A stretch of 64,000 bases of DNA from Nymphaea colorata (Eukaryota; Streptophyta; Magnoliopsida; Nymphaeales; Nymphaeaceae): contig NC_045139.1 of the NCBI RefSeq assembly GCF_008831285.2, positions 25,958,412-26,022,411 of the forward strand, written 5' to 3'. Below are positions 35,928-48,440 of this stretch, one piece after another. A program made the translations under genes and the position numbers. A model generated the notes under the pieces. It was not told the DNA's origin and ran no database searches. It saw only the letters and a list, made by a program, of their open reading frames with translations. The first letter of the stretch is position 1. Each line of letters begins with the position of its first letter.

Positions 35928-38900
35928 AACAAGAAGACACTGTTGTCAAATTTTCTCAAGAAATTAAGACCATGCCAATATGAGTAAACTTCTTGAAGTT
36001 CCTCCTACATACACATGCCAATATGAGTTACGAAAGAATTGGACCTTAATTTTTTAAATATAGAGTTTGTTGTAGCTTTCATAATTAACCCTTATATAAG
36101 CATTCAAACCGTTTATGAGTTAATAACTTGAATATTTCACATAGAAAAGTAAACTCAGCTTCAAGCCAAAGACTCTATACTTTTTTAGTTTTAACTTATA
36201 ACTTCCTCACATACTTCAAAAAGCACAATTGGTGTTGTTTGTGACATGCCAAATGAGGTTCTTTGCCTATGACCATTTGCAATTGTGAACTGAAAATTGT
36301 GTTTTTGAAGGTTGTCCTTCAACGCATCCTCAATTTTTCATTGTTGCCTGAGAACTGGCTTGAATAACTTTAATGCATCCTCATTTTGCCCTACGAGAAG
36401 AATCTAAAGGAAAAGCCTACATTATCTGTTAGTTCCTTTTCATGCTTAATATGAGAGCGATGTAATGTCTGTTACTCTAATTGTTTGCATGATCTTCAAG
36501 TTGACTGCTAGTTACATAGAGCTGAACATGGTTCCAGAATTGGATAATTTTGTTCTCTAGGCAATGTATTTCCCCTTTTTTTAGGGCTCTTTGTTGCCTT
36601 TGCCTTTAGATTCTTCTTATTTTCTTCAATGTTGTTTGTCGTGAATATGAATGATGTTCAAGTGTAGGTTCAATAGTGGGTGCCTCTGCTTATCGAACTT
36701 GTAGGTGTAATTGTAGATCCATTTCGCTGATTTGTATAGTTAGACGTAGTCCAAATTCTAGGAAACTTTTGTATATCTTTTCATAGTTCTTCAAATGTAT
36801 AGGCATGTATGGCATTTCCTTCACTCAATGTTTTGTTTCTCTTGCAGCAGAAAAATAAGTTTTGCCATTTTTTCCGAAGGTTTCGTAAAATGGATGGTTC
36901 ATATGTGATATGAAGGAAGACAACTTGCATTTTTTACTCAACAAACTGGAGGATGCACGGAAGGAATTTTCTGTACGTGATTGTGAAGTGAATGTATGAA
37001 GCTATGATGATGAAATAACGGAGTGCATACATAGTTCAAATGTTCTAAATATCAATGTACATATGAATAGATGAGGATGTTTAAATATCAATGCGCAGAG
37101 CTTTTAATGTACCTTCATGTATGCTTAAGACCAATTTAAGTTGAATTTGATCAAGTACTTGCATGTTAAATGTTGTTTATAAAATAGTTCATACATCTGA
37201 TACGTTTGTCTAATCAATTTTTGTACTTTAAAGTTTAAAGTAATGGTCTAGCTAAATATGGTTAATTTGTTGTTTGATTCATTGCCTTTACAGCCACTAA
37301 CATTGAAATAAGTTTGGCCTCGTAATTCTTCCTTTTGTCAAACTTCTTTGAAAAGATTACCTTATCAAAACTAAAGTGGTATTTTTTCACATGTTATTGG
37401 CATAGACTCCTTCCAAACTTGACTGCAAGAGACAACAGAATTGAATTATTATTGTGAATGTTATCATTTACATGTGCCATTTTCTTTCTATACCTTAATG
37501 CTGAATTCAGGTTGAATCATTTGATCCTAATGCAATGGGTAGAGTTCGTGGTTCAAACTTTTTGTTGTGCAGTGAACACGTTGATTGAAGCCTAAGATTC
37601 TAAGATGTATTGCTTTTAACTTTAATGTAGGAATTCCATTTGATTGAGAAAGGAGAACTTCCTCCTCTGCATGATTTCATCATTCTTTCTCATTAAAATC
37701 TTCTAAACGTGCTCAAAATTCCATGTTGCAAGCTTATCACCAAGCTTTTATGTGCAATGTAACTCCATAAGCCTTAAAATGTAAGTTGGATACAAAGAAA
37801 GATTTGTGGTTTGTGGCTTTATTGCAAAAAGAGAAGAAACCTAAAACTAGAACATGAGGTAGACAAAAGCAGATCAGTGATATTTACCAATAGATCGGTG
37901 CAGGTTTCTAGGTAACATCATTCAACAAAGTATCAGGAGTACTTGAAGACTACAATAAGAATCCATGGCAAATTAAGGATACTATACATTACTTAAAAAC
38001 TTTTCGAAATATTACTTCCACCATCACATGAGACGATAATTAATCAGTCTATCAAAGTACTTAATTTAGAAATTTCAGCATCACCATGATATACAAAGTT
38101 CATGCCCAAAGATGACAAAGCCTTAACAAAGTCATCACAAAGTGATGGTTTCTTCAGCTTCAAAAGAAAGATAACAAGTAGGAGTGATCCCACCAACAGA
38201 CAACATGCAAAGGCCATGATTTTCACCACTTGGCACAAAGAATATTTGAGTGATAAAACTCAAAGAATATACATAACATGAGAAGCTACAAACCAATAAT
38301 AGCAAGGTTCTTTTGACATATGCGTTTAACACTTTCAACATACACTTTTAACACTTTCTTCCAACAATAGAAACTACAAACGAAGAATGCATCAACATCA
38401 ACTAAAGGTTCCTAGAACACATCTGAAAGCTCCTCTAATGCTTACCATTGTACCTAAAAAACATAATAAATTATCAGGATTTGATGTAATGCACAAGTAA
38501 ACATTGAAGCTTGTGTAATGCGACCTATAAAGCAAAAAAATAACACCTTTAGTTTATGTTACAACACTACATGAAAGTGTTCTCTATTTGAAAAAATGCG
38601 GCGACAAAAACAAGCTTAGTGTATAAGCAATCTAGTTGCACTTTTTAATTTTAGTTTTCTTCCTAAATTTAATCCAGTGAATTACATGTTTCACTGAAGT
38701 TTAGTTTTTAAATCACTTGAAATACTACATGAACTAAGAATGATGCAGAAATTTGCCAAAAATCAACTCACATTGCCATTGCTGAGAAAAGAAATAAGTC
38801 ATGTTGTCTGTTTAGTGCCTTAACAAAATCTTAATTCTCCAAATGAAGCAACCCCATTTGTCAATTGACATTAAAGAAATGAGCCTAAAAGAGAAAAATA

Positions 38901-39479
38901 AAGATCAAATGACATGTTTTAACAAGTGAATGAGTCTCCAACATATACTTCAAAAACAAAATGAGCTCTAAATTATAACTATAGTGAAACAGTTGATGCC
39001 AAAAGAGAAGAAAAAGAAGAGGCAAATGATGCCCAAAGAATTTACCAGAAGAAATATCAAAGAAGTTGGTGAAATGGAACTGACCTTAGTGTGAACAAGT
39101 TAATAGAGCAATATCAAAGTAATGTATGACCACTCGCCCCTGTAAATGAATACACATGTTTTCATGTAAATGACAAACTAATTGTGCTAGTGTATGAAAC
39201 ATGTGCTAATGTCAATTGGAAGTACATGTTCCATATTGGTTACTTGCATTTCCTACATTTGTAGACATGTTAGTACAAATAATTGATTTCATCTTTGGCA
39301 ATATCTTTTATCGTGGTCAATTCCTCTACAAGAATGACATGCTCGTTGTTTCGTAAGCTCCATATCAACTGAAGTAGACCTACAAAGACATCAAATAAGT
39401 CAAAGCAATCAAATGTATAATGTTTATATATATGTGAAGTAAGTAACTTAACCTTGACTTCATTCTTTAATGACATGTA
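35928..39479. other. AT-rich DNA, no gene recognised
   Basis: No domain or splice pattern was seen. A 64-codon minus-strand frame at 38044-38238 (with KPSLCDDFVKALSSLGMNFVYHG) looks more protein-like than its surroundings but matches nothing that I can name; it may be a transposase scrap. Confidence 0.4.
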
Positions 39480-40770
39480 CGAGAATCATGGCCAGTACGA
39501 TTACAAGTTGCACAATGTTTGTGCAATTTACTTTTATGGATAACTGATTGAATTCACTTTGAATTTCCTTTCACATGTGCCTGTGCAGGTTTTTGCATTT
39601 TATTCATGCTTTCATCACTTTGTGCACCCATAGCACTGACATGACCCTCTTCTCATTCATTATGAACTGAATCTAGGCAAGGTTTAATTGTACATCTTTT
39701 TTATATATATAAGGGATCCTCCAAATACTCTTCATTTATATATTTTTTAGATGTGCAAACAATATGTCCAATCCAACCAATGCTTCTTCATAACACTCAT
39801 CACATAACAATGCTTTAGCAATGCACCTATTTGCTTTCCAATGAAGGATATTTTTCTGCATTATTAAAGATGGCTTTGCATCTACCAATGCACGGCCAGT
39901 GAACTTTTAATACTCTTTTTCACATCTCTATCTTTTGAGTGTATACATAGGTGGCAGTTTGTATATCTTTTCAGCAATGAGTGTTGTAAGCATGTGACGA
40001 CAAACAACGACTACATATTATCATAGTTTACAGTGACAACTAGTGAAACGTTGAGCTTTTGGATCATATGATATTTTATACTCCTTAATTGGGTCTCTTC
40101 CATCCATGTATTCACCTTCCATCGCTTGCGTAACAATGTAAACTTTAAGTTTGCCATCAAGTTGTGAAAGTGAAGCAATGCAATAAACAATTTCCATAAA
40201 ATTCACTTGAAAATGTTTTTTAAAGAATTCTAGCGTTAATATATCTCATAGATGACGTTCCATCAAATGGTGTGTCTTCATTGGTATAATTTCATTGTTC
40301 ATAAGTCCAACTTTTTTTCATTATACTAGTGGCTACCAATTGCTTCATCATATTTTATAACATATTTATTCAAAGTTGTTAGTTCATTCACCCAATTCTT
40401 AAAGTAGTTATTCATGTTTTCACTTTGTTGGGTCGTAGACATTCATGCCATGAAAACATCTCTAGAATATGCTTTAGCCCATGTATCTCTTTCTTTCCCT
40501 AGGTTCATAGGCCAATCAATATTTTCAACTCCAGATACAAACTTATGAACTCATTTCATATACTTTCAAAATCTTCAATTGATTCTGACTTCATAAATCA
40601 TGTATCCTATAACTCCTTGAAATTACGGTTCTATTTATATAGGTCGTCAATATAGTTGGCATTTTCTCAAATATATGTCAATTGCAACAACAATACACTG
40701 TAGTTGAAAAATTTTCCTTTACTTGCACTTCATTTGTTCATGATGAGACAAATATGAAAATAAGGAGGTT
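39480..40770 (-). pseudogene. FAR1/FRS-like (MULE-derived) pseudogene
   Basis: Read on the minus strand, broken frames give a MSTTQ-SENMN-like segment with NYFKNWVNELTTLNKYV (about 40370-40450), then IVYCIASLSQLDGKLKVYIV and EYKISYDPKAQRFTSCHCKL (40021-40206). The last piece is the start of the SWIM zinc finger. Beyond a break follow CRHMLTTLIAEKIYKLPPMYTLKR (about 39920-39990) and a K/C-rich tail. This is the order found in FAR1-related proteins, which descend from Mutator-like transposases. Stops at several points rule out an intact gene. Confidence 0.7.
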
Positions 40771-41339
40771 GTAGATTAAGAATGTCAGCAAGTATTAAAC
40801 ATGACTCTAATGCAAAGCTGTAATTTGGGTGCCATCTTAGATCAGATTCATGAAAAATTGTTGCTTCCTTGATCTATAAAGGTACTTGAAAATGATTGCA
40901 AATGCATTAACATAATAAAAGGTTGAAACTGTCGATTAATTTAGTCGGTGATTAATTAATTCACATGTTAAAGTTGAGCACCCAAAGCAGCGTTTATTAT
41001 AAGTCTAAAATAATGTGCACTTATCAATAGTCAACTAGATCAGCTTACAGAATTCATTAGTTTTACATCACCATTGAAAACCAAGTGTAAATTTAATTGA
41101 CTGCACAAAGCCCTTTGATTCTTAACTTTTGACATCAATGATGAGCCAAGTTGTTCATGTTTTAATCTATAAAGGTTTAAGTTCACAAATAAATTGTTTT
41201 TTGGCAATAAGAACACTCTATGTCATACCATGAATCTGCCCCACGGATTGGGCAAATTCATGGAACACGAGAACTATTGTCCCTGTAGTATGTCATATTC
41301 AAAATGTGATTCCAAATGAATTGTCTGAATTGATACCTA

Positions 41340-42443
41340 ATCAAGACATTGAGTTTGCTATCGAGCTTACCTGAGGAACAACCCATTGTGAATGCCACTT
41401 ATAGGATGGCCCTTGTAGAATTATAGAATTGAAAGTCTAATTGTAAGTTGGTGGATAGAAAGTTTATGCAGCACATTACATCACCATGGAGTGCGAGTTT
41501 TATTTGTGAAGAAGAAATATGATAGTCTCACATTGAATTGTGTGGCAAAACGGAACAAGTAAGCCCTGCCACGTATTGGCAATTTGTTTAACCAACTTAA
41601 ATGTGCTTGTGCATTCCCTAATATCAATGTGAGATTTGAGTATCGTCAATTGAAGATTAAGGAAACAAATGTACTTGAAACAATGTATCAAACTCAATAT
41701 TGGCTTTACAAATTATTTGTGATGTTAAACCACCCTAGCAGCTTTAATGGACTTAATGAATAGAATTTTCAATCCATATATGGAACAATTTATTATTGTT
41801 TTCATTGAAGATATTATGATTTGCTGGAAAAGTAAAGAAGATGAAGAACATCTCAGGTTGAGATTGTTTCTACTAAGAATAAATAAGGAGTATGCTAAGC
41901 TCTCTAAATGTGAACTCTAGTTGGAAAAAGTTGCATTTGTAGGACACTTTTTTTTCAAGTGAACGTATCAGTATGGACCTATCAAATGTAGAGGCAGCAC
42001 TTAATTGGGAGCTACCCACTTCTCCTATGGACATTTGCATCTTCTTACGATTAGCGAGGTTGTAGAAGATTTGTCAAAGACTTTTCAGTCATTGTTTCTC
42101 TATTAACCTACTTGACTAAAAAAGGAACTCACGATTACCCTGTCAAAGATTGTTGGTTTTATTACAGATTATGATAATGCAACATGACAAAGTGATAGCA
42201 TATGCTTCTCGGGAAGTAAAAAAGACATGAGGAAAACTATACCACGCATGATTTAGAATTGACCGCCATAGGTTTTGCTCTGAAGGTATGAAGACACTAA
42301 TCGTAGGAGCATGTGATATTTACTTAGTCAAGAGAGTTAAATATGGGACAGAAAAGATGGTTAAAATTGGTTAAGAACTATGACCATGCCATTGACTATG
42401 TTCTCGGGAAGACTAATCAAGTAGCAAATGCTTTGATTTGAGT
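41340..42443 (+). pseudogene. Ty3/gypsy reverse transcriptase/RNase H remnant
   Basis: Broken plus-strand frames carry, in order, DIEFAIELT (about 41349), LPRIGNLFNQLKCACAF (about 41568), a degenerate RFEYRQLKI (in place of the DLRSGYHQI motif), HPSSFNGL (about 41731), a degenerate FIEDIMI at the RT active site, KLSKCELWLEKVAFVGHFF-like pieces (about 41900-41950), and RNase H/tether pieces including TTHDLELTAIGFAL (about 42240) and WLKLVKNYDHAIDYVLGKTNQVANAL (about 42360-42435). The order and motifs are those of gypsy pol. Stops occur throughout and no LTRs were located. Confidence 0.8.
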
Positions 42444-42756
42444 ATGACTCATTCATGTACTATTGCCCATACTTAGATTATACATTTTCCACTCTTTTTG
42501 GAGATGCAACCTTTGAAGGTTAACTTGGGAATTGACAATATAGGGTTTTTTATGTGCATAATTATAGGTTCAGCCCTCTCCATAAGAATGAATAAAAGAA
42601 TTAAAAATCCCAAGCTGAAAATTTGCACCAAATGATTTGGACAGTAAAAAGAAAGGAAAGACCAGGGTTTCAAGTAATAGAAGACATGACCCTCCCTACA
42701 TTTCTCACGTTCAATTTCCTGCATGCACATCCTTATGGACATTAAGTCAAAATTAC

Positions 42757-42897
42757 CAGGGGCGGAGGCGGGGCATGGCCCCTTTTAGATTTTTAAAATT
42801 TTAAAAATCTACATGTAACTTTTATAAACTTTAGTTTAATATGAAAAATTATATTTCGACTAGTTCAACTGCAAGGAAAAATGTTTATCGGCCCTTG
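42757..42897. mobile_element. hAT-type MITE (GGGGCGGAG family)
   Basis: The left end CAGGGGCGGAGG equals that of the intact copy at 4253; the right end CGGCCCTTG is eroded. The flanking octamers AAAATTAC (42749-42756) and ATAATTAC (42898-42905) match at seven of eight positions. At 141 bp it is shorter than the 206-bp copy. Confidence 0.7.
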
Positions 42898-43383
42898 ATA
42901 ATTACATTGAATACCCACACAACTGCATATATTTATCATGTTCAGTAATGATGGGTAAAGTTAATGGCATGATTTTCAGCTACTGGTTTTAAATTTTTTG
43001 AAATAAATAAAAAAATTAAAATTCACATTTTTTGTTGATAATATTTTAATTATGTGAAAAAGGAATTTATCAAAATTTTTGAGTGGTAATGACTGCGTGT
43101 TTTATGTGTTGAGCATTAAAATATTAAAGAAAACAGCTAAAAAGCAAGCTAGGTCTGAGGAAAGGCAAAATAGTACCCAGAGGCTTCTCAGGTCACATTC
43201 GAGACGTAAAGAAAAGCATGGGAACGACGAATGACCTGTAATGATAAGCAGAAGGGATGGACAGAGAGAAACAAAGAAAAGAAAAGAAGAGCACGGATTC
43301 TCTCTCTCTCTTTCTGCTTACTTTTGTTTGATGAAATGAATGCACAATGTTGAAATAAATGCGAAAGGCGTCAACCCCATTAT

Positions 43384-43594
43384 TATATATAGCGGCAGCA
43401 GCAGCATTAGGAGGAAGAGGAGTTCATAAACTCGAGGCTCCCAACTTGAACGTGCAGCTGGCCCTTCTGCAGGGGTACAGACTCCGGCCTCGCTAGGAGC
43501 AGCAGTACCGGCAACAGGCATGGGCAATGCGCTTGCAGGCCTTTGCCCAGCGGATCAAGGCCAGAACGAAAGAAAGGTGGTGGTGAAACAGTAG
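43384..43594 (+). other. possible small transcription unit with 24-codon ORF
   Basis: TATATATA at about 43384-43391 is followed by a GC-rich stretch with an ATG at 43520 opening MGNALAGLCPADQGQNERK and stopping at 43594. MGN-A starts resemble N-myristoylation signals, and AAAG-GTGGTG at 43575 could be a splice donor. No downstream exon was found, so this may be nothing. The same DNA is also open on the minus strand (43318-43527). Confidence 0.25.
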
Positions 43595-44049
43595 AGAGAG
43601 AGAGAGAGAGGAAAGCGGAAGAATGTTACGGGCTTTTAGGTGGTACGGGCTGCTTTTGCAGGTTCCGAGGGGGAGGGAGAAGAAGGAGAGGAAGAAGAAG
43701 AGGAGAGAAGAGAAGCTCCCGTCATCATCTCCTCCTGCTAAAAAAGAACGCTAAAGCTGTCTGATCACACCATCATTCCATACATGGGTAGCAGCCTTTC
43801 TGCTTCTCTTGAAAGAGAGAGAGAGAGAAAGAGTTGTTGTCGATCCGAGCAGGAAACTTGCAGAGAGAAACTTGTGAGTGGTGAGAGGGAAAGGCTTGGT
43901 GGCCCTGATGCATGACTAATCGGGGGAGAAAGAGAGGTAACAGCTACAGGATTCGATAGCCATGTGCACCAAAACACCACGCGTGCACTCATCTGAACTA
44001 AAGCAGACTCTCTTTCTCTTTCTCTCAGCCCGAAAGTGATCTTGACCAT

Positions 44050-47000
44050 TGAGAGTTGGCTTGTATGCCATGCTCATAAGGCTGCTTTTTCTTTCCTAGC
44101 TGCAGGTTTTGAACCCATGTTTCTCATGTGGCAGAGTATGGTTTCAAATTGCTCTCATGCCCGTGATTAACAGCATGGAAATCTGAACATTGAAGCCTCT
44201 TTGAATGTGATATGGCTTTGAAAAAAATGTCATCTTAATTTGATGACATATATTGAATTTCTTGGTTGCATATAAATCCTCAAGCAAATAAATTGCATAT
44301 AAATCCTCGCGCTGGTCTGAAGATCTTGGTTGCACATATACTGGGAATGCATGAATCTTTTGACGAGTGATTGACTGTGTTTGTTTGAGATAGATACATG
44401 AGTTCCCCAGTTTGATTGACCATCCCATTTTGGGTAACTGGACGATAATGTTGAACCAGGTCTACAGCGTACAAAACAATGCACGGATCAGCTTGGAAAA
44501 TCTGTATTGCTTATAAGATTCTGCAGCTAATAAACTTTCACAAGGTTTTTGTCATTAATTTTTTTTGTTTTTTTTTGGCTTTGCAAAACCATATCTTGGC
44601 ATTCAAATAAAAGGAAAAATTCAAATTTGTACTCAAGGTAATGTGAAGAGTACCTAAAGAAAAGTTGATGTCAAAGGGAAAGCAGGCATGCATTTACTTC
44701 GCATCAATCAATCTATGCGCTTTTCTCCAATACCATTTAGTTGTGCGTCCAATAAGATGCTGATGGCTGCGAATTCACACCCACAGTCTTGTCTAATTAG
44801 TCACGAAACTTCCAGACCCTCTTTTTTTTTAGTTTTCTCTTTATCTTTTTATGAATGTCTTTGGGAGATAAGCTTGTTAAGACTTTTATGATCGATAGAC
44901 GTTCAAGAAGTTTTAAATTCCATTTTCCAGATTTTGTTGTAAAAACAGTCTTACGCATCCAAACAACTGATGTGGGATCGAATTTCCAGGTCTTGAATCA
45001 ATATAGGGATCACAGATATACGGTTACTCAATCTGGTCTTTTCATAAATTAAGCTCAGCTCCAGCACCACCCATTTATTAAATAAATTACATATGAGACA
45101 AAATTTAAGCACATTTATCACACATGATGCCTTCCATATATGTAATGGATTGGAGTCTCCATGAGGGCCCGAGCCGAGCCTTCTAACAGTCGATCAGTAC
45201 TGGAATGAGATTCGATTTAGATCTAAACCCGATTAATCATGCCATCTACAAGCCTTCAAAATTTAGATGGTGCTCCCTTCTCATATTATTGCGTACAATC
45301 TGCAACTCAAACTCAGGGTAGTAGGTTCTCCTACAGGACCATAAGAACGTTTTTGTGGAACAACAATGAATAAAATGTGCGAGATCTATTGAGAAATCCA
45401 TGGCGGTACCAGAACTTATGGGAATTTACGGATGCAATAATTGCAGCATTTTAGTACTCCCAAATGGCGCCTTCGTATAACGTAAATTTGCACAATTTCA
45501 TGATTTGGTTGGCGTTCTATCTTTCAAGATAAGCAAAAACATTCTCTCAATAAAAAATAAAAAAAAGTTCGAGTGTTTTTCACTGCTTTTTAGTTATTAA
45601 CGTAAGAAAAATTGACAAAACACAAGAAATTAACGAATATGAGAACTGAAAAAGGAAAGCATGCATATAGAAAAGAAGAGACTATGAATTATTGTGATAA
45701 TAATTAATCTCCGAAAAAGAAAGAGAGAAACAGGAGATTAATCAGAATAAGTAGAAAGCAGAACAACATCGACCATGAAACAAAAACAAGAAAAATACTT
45801 AATAGAAACCAAAATTTAAAACATTTAATTTATAAAAACGGGGAAAATTACTTAGAAGTTAAAACTCTGAAAGTAACTAAGCTCCCCATGACGCAGGAAG
45901 CAAGTTTCTCTAACAGGGTCCCACTAGTTCCATCCCCAAGAGAAAAACTGAAAAGTAAAGATTGTCTGTGCCTGAGAATACGCTTTCCAAAAAGGCCAGC
46001 TTTTGCACTTAAGAAGTCATCTAATCTCAACGTTTGACATGAAACTGTCAGAGAAAAGCAACCAAATACAATATGGGCATCGTTTTGGATCATTGGCCAG
46101 GTGGTCTACTCAATAAAAAACGGAAGACTAATCAAGTAATAATGAAAAGAAGCTTCAGGTGTGTGGACGTCCATGAGTATAGCAGAATCTCAACCCTTTA
46201 TCGTAATACAGACTCAGGGGCCGATAAGACCAGCAGACTAGAAAACGAAGGCACCGACTACCAAGTTCCACATGACCATGGCAGAGATTCCTGTTCCTGA
46301 GGCGAGGCATCATGAATGCGTTTCACTTGTCAGATCAGGTAGACCAAACCAGAAGCCTCCTGTGGAGCCGATTTATCGACCTTAAGGCGTTGAGTTGCCA
46401 TTTTTTCCACCGTAAAGATCAGCCCCCTCTCCTTCCTGTTCGCTCCACGCACACCTATACACCTCCCCAACAGCTACTGTCTCTGTCAATCGCCGGTGGA
46501 CTCAGAACTACTTGGTCTTGTCAAGTTCAATTTTCTTTTGTTCTTTTAAGATCTGGTTTGATGCATGTATGTTTTCTCACTTCACGGACTCTCGTGATAC
46601 AAAAGGTAACGAGGCTGTGAATTCAGAATGAAGTGAGTTTCATTTTGGTTACCACAACAGGGACGGCCCTCTCTCCCCCCAGAAATATATTCCTTAGTTG
46701 GGAATCTCATCCCTCAAAGCAATCAAATCAATCCTTCTCCAAGGCCAGCCAGAAATTCCACGTCCCACAGCAAGACCCTATGCTCTCTCTCTCTCTCTCT
46801 CTCTCTCTGCTTCATACACACAAACCAATTAATTTTTCTATGACATGGAACAGAAAAGAAAGATCCCATTGCAGTCGAAAAAACAAAAGGCGAGTCGGAA
46901 GAACAGAAGATTAATCACAACAAACCACAGCACCACCACTGGCAATGAGATCGATCAGATCCATTAATGGACATGCGGGAGCCAAGGGAAAACTACACAC

Positions 47001-47108
47001 TTGGGGGACGGAACGCAACCGCCATGGCCCATGGCTAGCTTCCTCGTTCTGCATGGAATGATGCATGCGGTGGCTCGCGAGCCGAACGAGCGACCAACAT
47101 CATTTTCG
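44050..47108. other. intergenic DNA, no gene recognised
   Basis: Frames at 46312-46620 and 46633-46914 have no recognisable domain and include a (CT)n run at about 46781-46808. The right end will contain the 3' UTR of the minus-strand AHL gene. Confidence 0.45.
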
Positions 47109-47933
47109 TCAATAAGGAGGAGGGGCCCGAGAGGGAGGCACCCACGTGAAGGCGTCATGCGGCAGTTGGCAGCTCAATGGGTTGTACATGGACATGGAGC
47201 ACGCGTCCATCTCTGTCTCACTCTCCTTCTTCACTCCACCACCGACGCAGCCGTTGCCGCTGTTCATCCTCACGTCCTCGTCTTCGGCCGGAAGGCGGTG
47301 GAAGGAGGGGTTGTTGAACGCAGCGGCTATAAGGACGACAGGACTGGCGGCGACAAGGCTACCAGCGACTGTGCCGCCGACGACCTGGCCCTGGGCTCCG
47401 GCGAGAGAGATGGTGAAGGAGGAGGTGGAAGGGGAGGATGGGGAGGTGGGCAGGAGGTAGGTCCCTGTGAGAGAGAGGATGTCGAAACGGCCATGGAAGG
47501 TGAGGGTGGTGGCGGAAGGCCGGCCAGACGGAGCGCCGGCTGCGACGGTGGCGGGGTGGTGGAGGGACACATTGGCGACGGTGCCTTTACCGCTGATGAC
47601 GCAGAGGCCGAGGTGGTGGCGCCGGGCAAACTGCGCGACGCTCTCGACGACGTCGCAGCCCGCACATAGCTCTAGGACGTGGGGCCTCATGGCGTTCTCA
47701 GCGTCGCGAGTGATGACGATGGGCGGCTTCGGCTTGTTTTTTGACCCCGGCGGCCGGCCACGGGGCTTCCGCGCTACGTCGAGCGCCCCCATCGTCCCCT
47801 TCTTGATCTTGGCCGTCACTCCCCCTCCCGTGCTCCCGCTTTCAGCTTCCTCTTCCTCTGACGCCGGAGCGCACTCCCGGCCTCCCCTCCCCACTACTAC
47901 CAACGCCGTCCCTCTTCCTCCATACTCCGCCAT
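47109..47933 (-). CDS. AHL protein: AT-hook plus PPC/DUF296 domain (clade A, intronless)
   Basis: The 274-residue frame has a short acidic, glycine-rich N-terminus, a type-I AT-hook RKPRGRPPGSKNKPKPP at 55-71 whose R-G-R core enters the DNA minor groove, and a PPC domain at about 81-210. In it VLELCAGCDVVESVAQFARR, GTVANVSLHHP, FHGRFDILSLTGTYL and GQVVGGTVAGSLVAASPV are the conserved family blocks. AHL proteins sit in the nucleus, bind AT-rich DNA, form trimers through the PPC domain and act in growth and flowering control; the partners here are unknown. One AT-hook and no intron fit clade A. The C-terminal tail (211-274) is variable and ends in PPPY. I chose Met at 47933 because MAEYGG opens a normal AHL N-terminus; the frame stays open upstream to 48080 but that part has no family likeness. 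The coding region is far GC-richer than its surroundings. Confidence 0.95.
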   Translation of the reverse strand: MAEYGGRGTALVVVGRGGRECAPASEEEEAESGSTGGGVTAKIKKGTMGALDVARKPRGRPPGSKNKPKPPIVITRDAENAMRPHVLELCAGCDVVESVAQFARRHHLGLCVISGKGTVANVSLHHPATVAAGAPSGRPSATTLTFHGRFDILSLTGTYLLPTSPSSPSTSSFTISLAGAQGQVVGGTVAGSLVAASPVVLIAAAFNNPSFHRLPAEDEDVRMNSGNGCVGGGVKKESETEMDACSMSMYNPLSCQLPHDAFTWVPPSRAPPPY

Positions 47934-48255
47934 CCTTTTGCTAACCAGAGATAAAAGGTAGATAGATGGTCCTGGTAATAACAATCTATGAGAGAGAAGG
48001 AAAGAATTGGGAGGCTTCGGACAGCGTTGGGGTTTTAAAGAAGATGGCGTCCGGAGAGGAGTTGGACTATGTAGGAACAACTAGGGTTTTGTCACACTGG
48101 GAGGTAAAGAAAAAGATGGTGGAGGTTATTTCTGGGGGTTGTCATTCGGTCGGACCGATCAATCTTCTTCTTTGCCCTCCAATGTGGACCCACTTGGATT
48201 CTTCTCCTCCATCTATCCCATCCACGCCACCGAGAGAAGAGAGATCTAGGATTCT

Positions 48256-48282
48256 GGAGAGAGAGAGAGAGAGAGAGAGAGA
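48256..48282 (-). promoter_or_regulatory. (GA/CT)n tract upstream of the AHL gene
   Basis: An uninterrupted GA run (CT on the gene's strand) lies about 325 bp upstream of the AHL start codon. Such tracts are common in plant leaders and promoters and can bind GAGA-type (BPC) factors; no TATA box was clear between it and the start. Confidence 0.4.
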
Positions 48283-48305
48283 TGGGACGGGACGTACATG
48301 TATCT

Positions 48306-48438
48306 AAAAGTTCTATGTTGACATATTATAAACTTAAACTTCGTAACATAAAAGTCCTATGTTGTCATTTTATAAACCTAATAATATAAATTTCATCACA
48401 TAATAGTTCTATGTTGACATATTATAAACTTTAACAGC
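48306..48438. repeat. three tandem copies of a ~55-bp AT-rich unit
   Basis: The core (A)AGTTCTATGTTGACATATTATAAACTT occurs at about 48307, in altered form (AGTCCTATGTTGTCATTTTATAAACCT) at about 48353, and again at about 48406. The first and third are closer to each other than to the middle one. Confidence 0.85.
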
Positions 48439-48440
48439 GA

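Noticed and set aside
44041-44075. miRNA-like words near 44050 (resembling parts of miR160)
   Set aside because: The match is too short and no pairing arm was found nearby.
47001-47669. 222-codon plus-strand frame opposite the AHL gene
   Set aside because: It is the GC-rich shadow of the AHL coding strand, full of Gly/Arg low complexity, and has no domain; the minus strand has clear AT-hook and PPC motifs.
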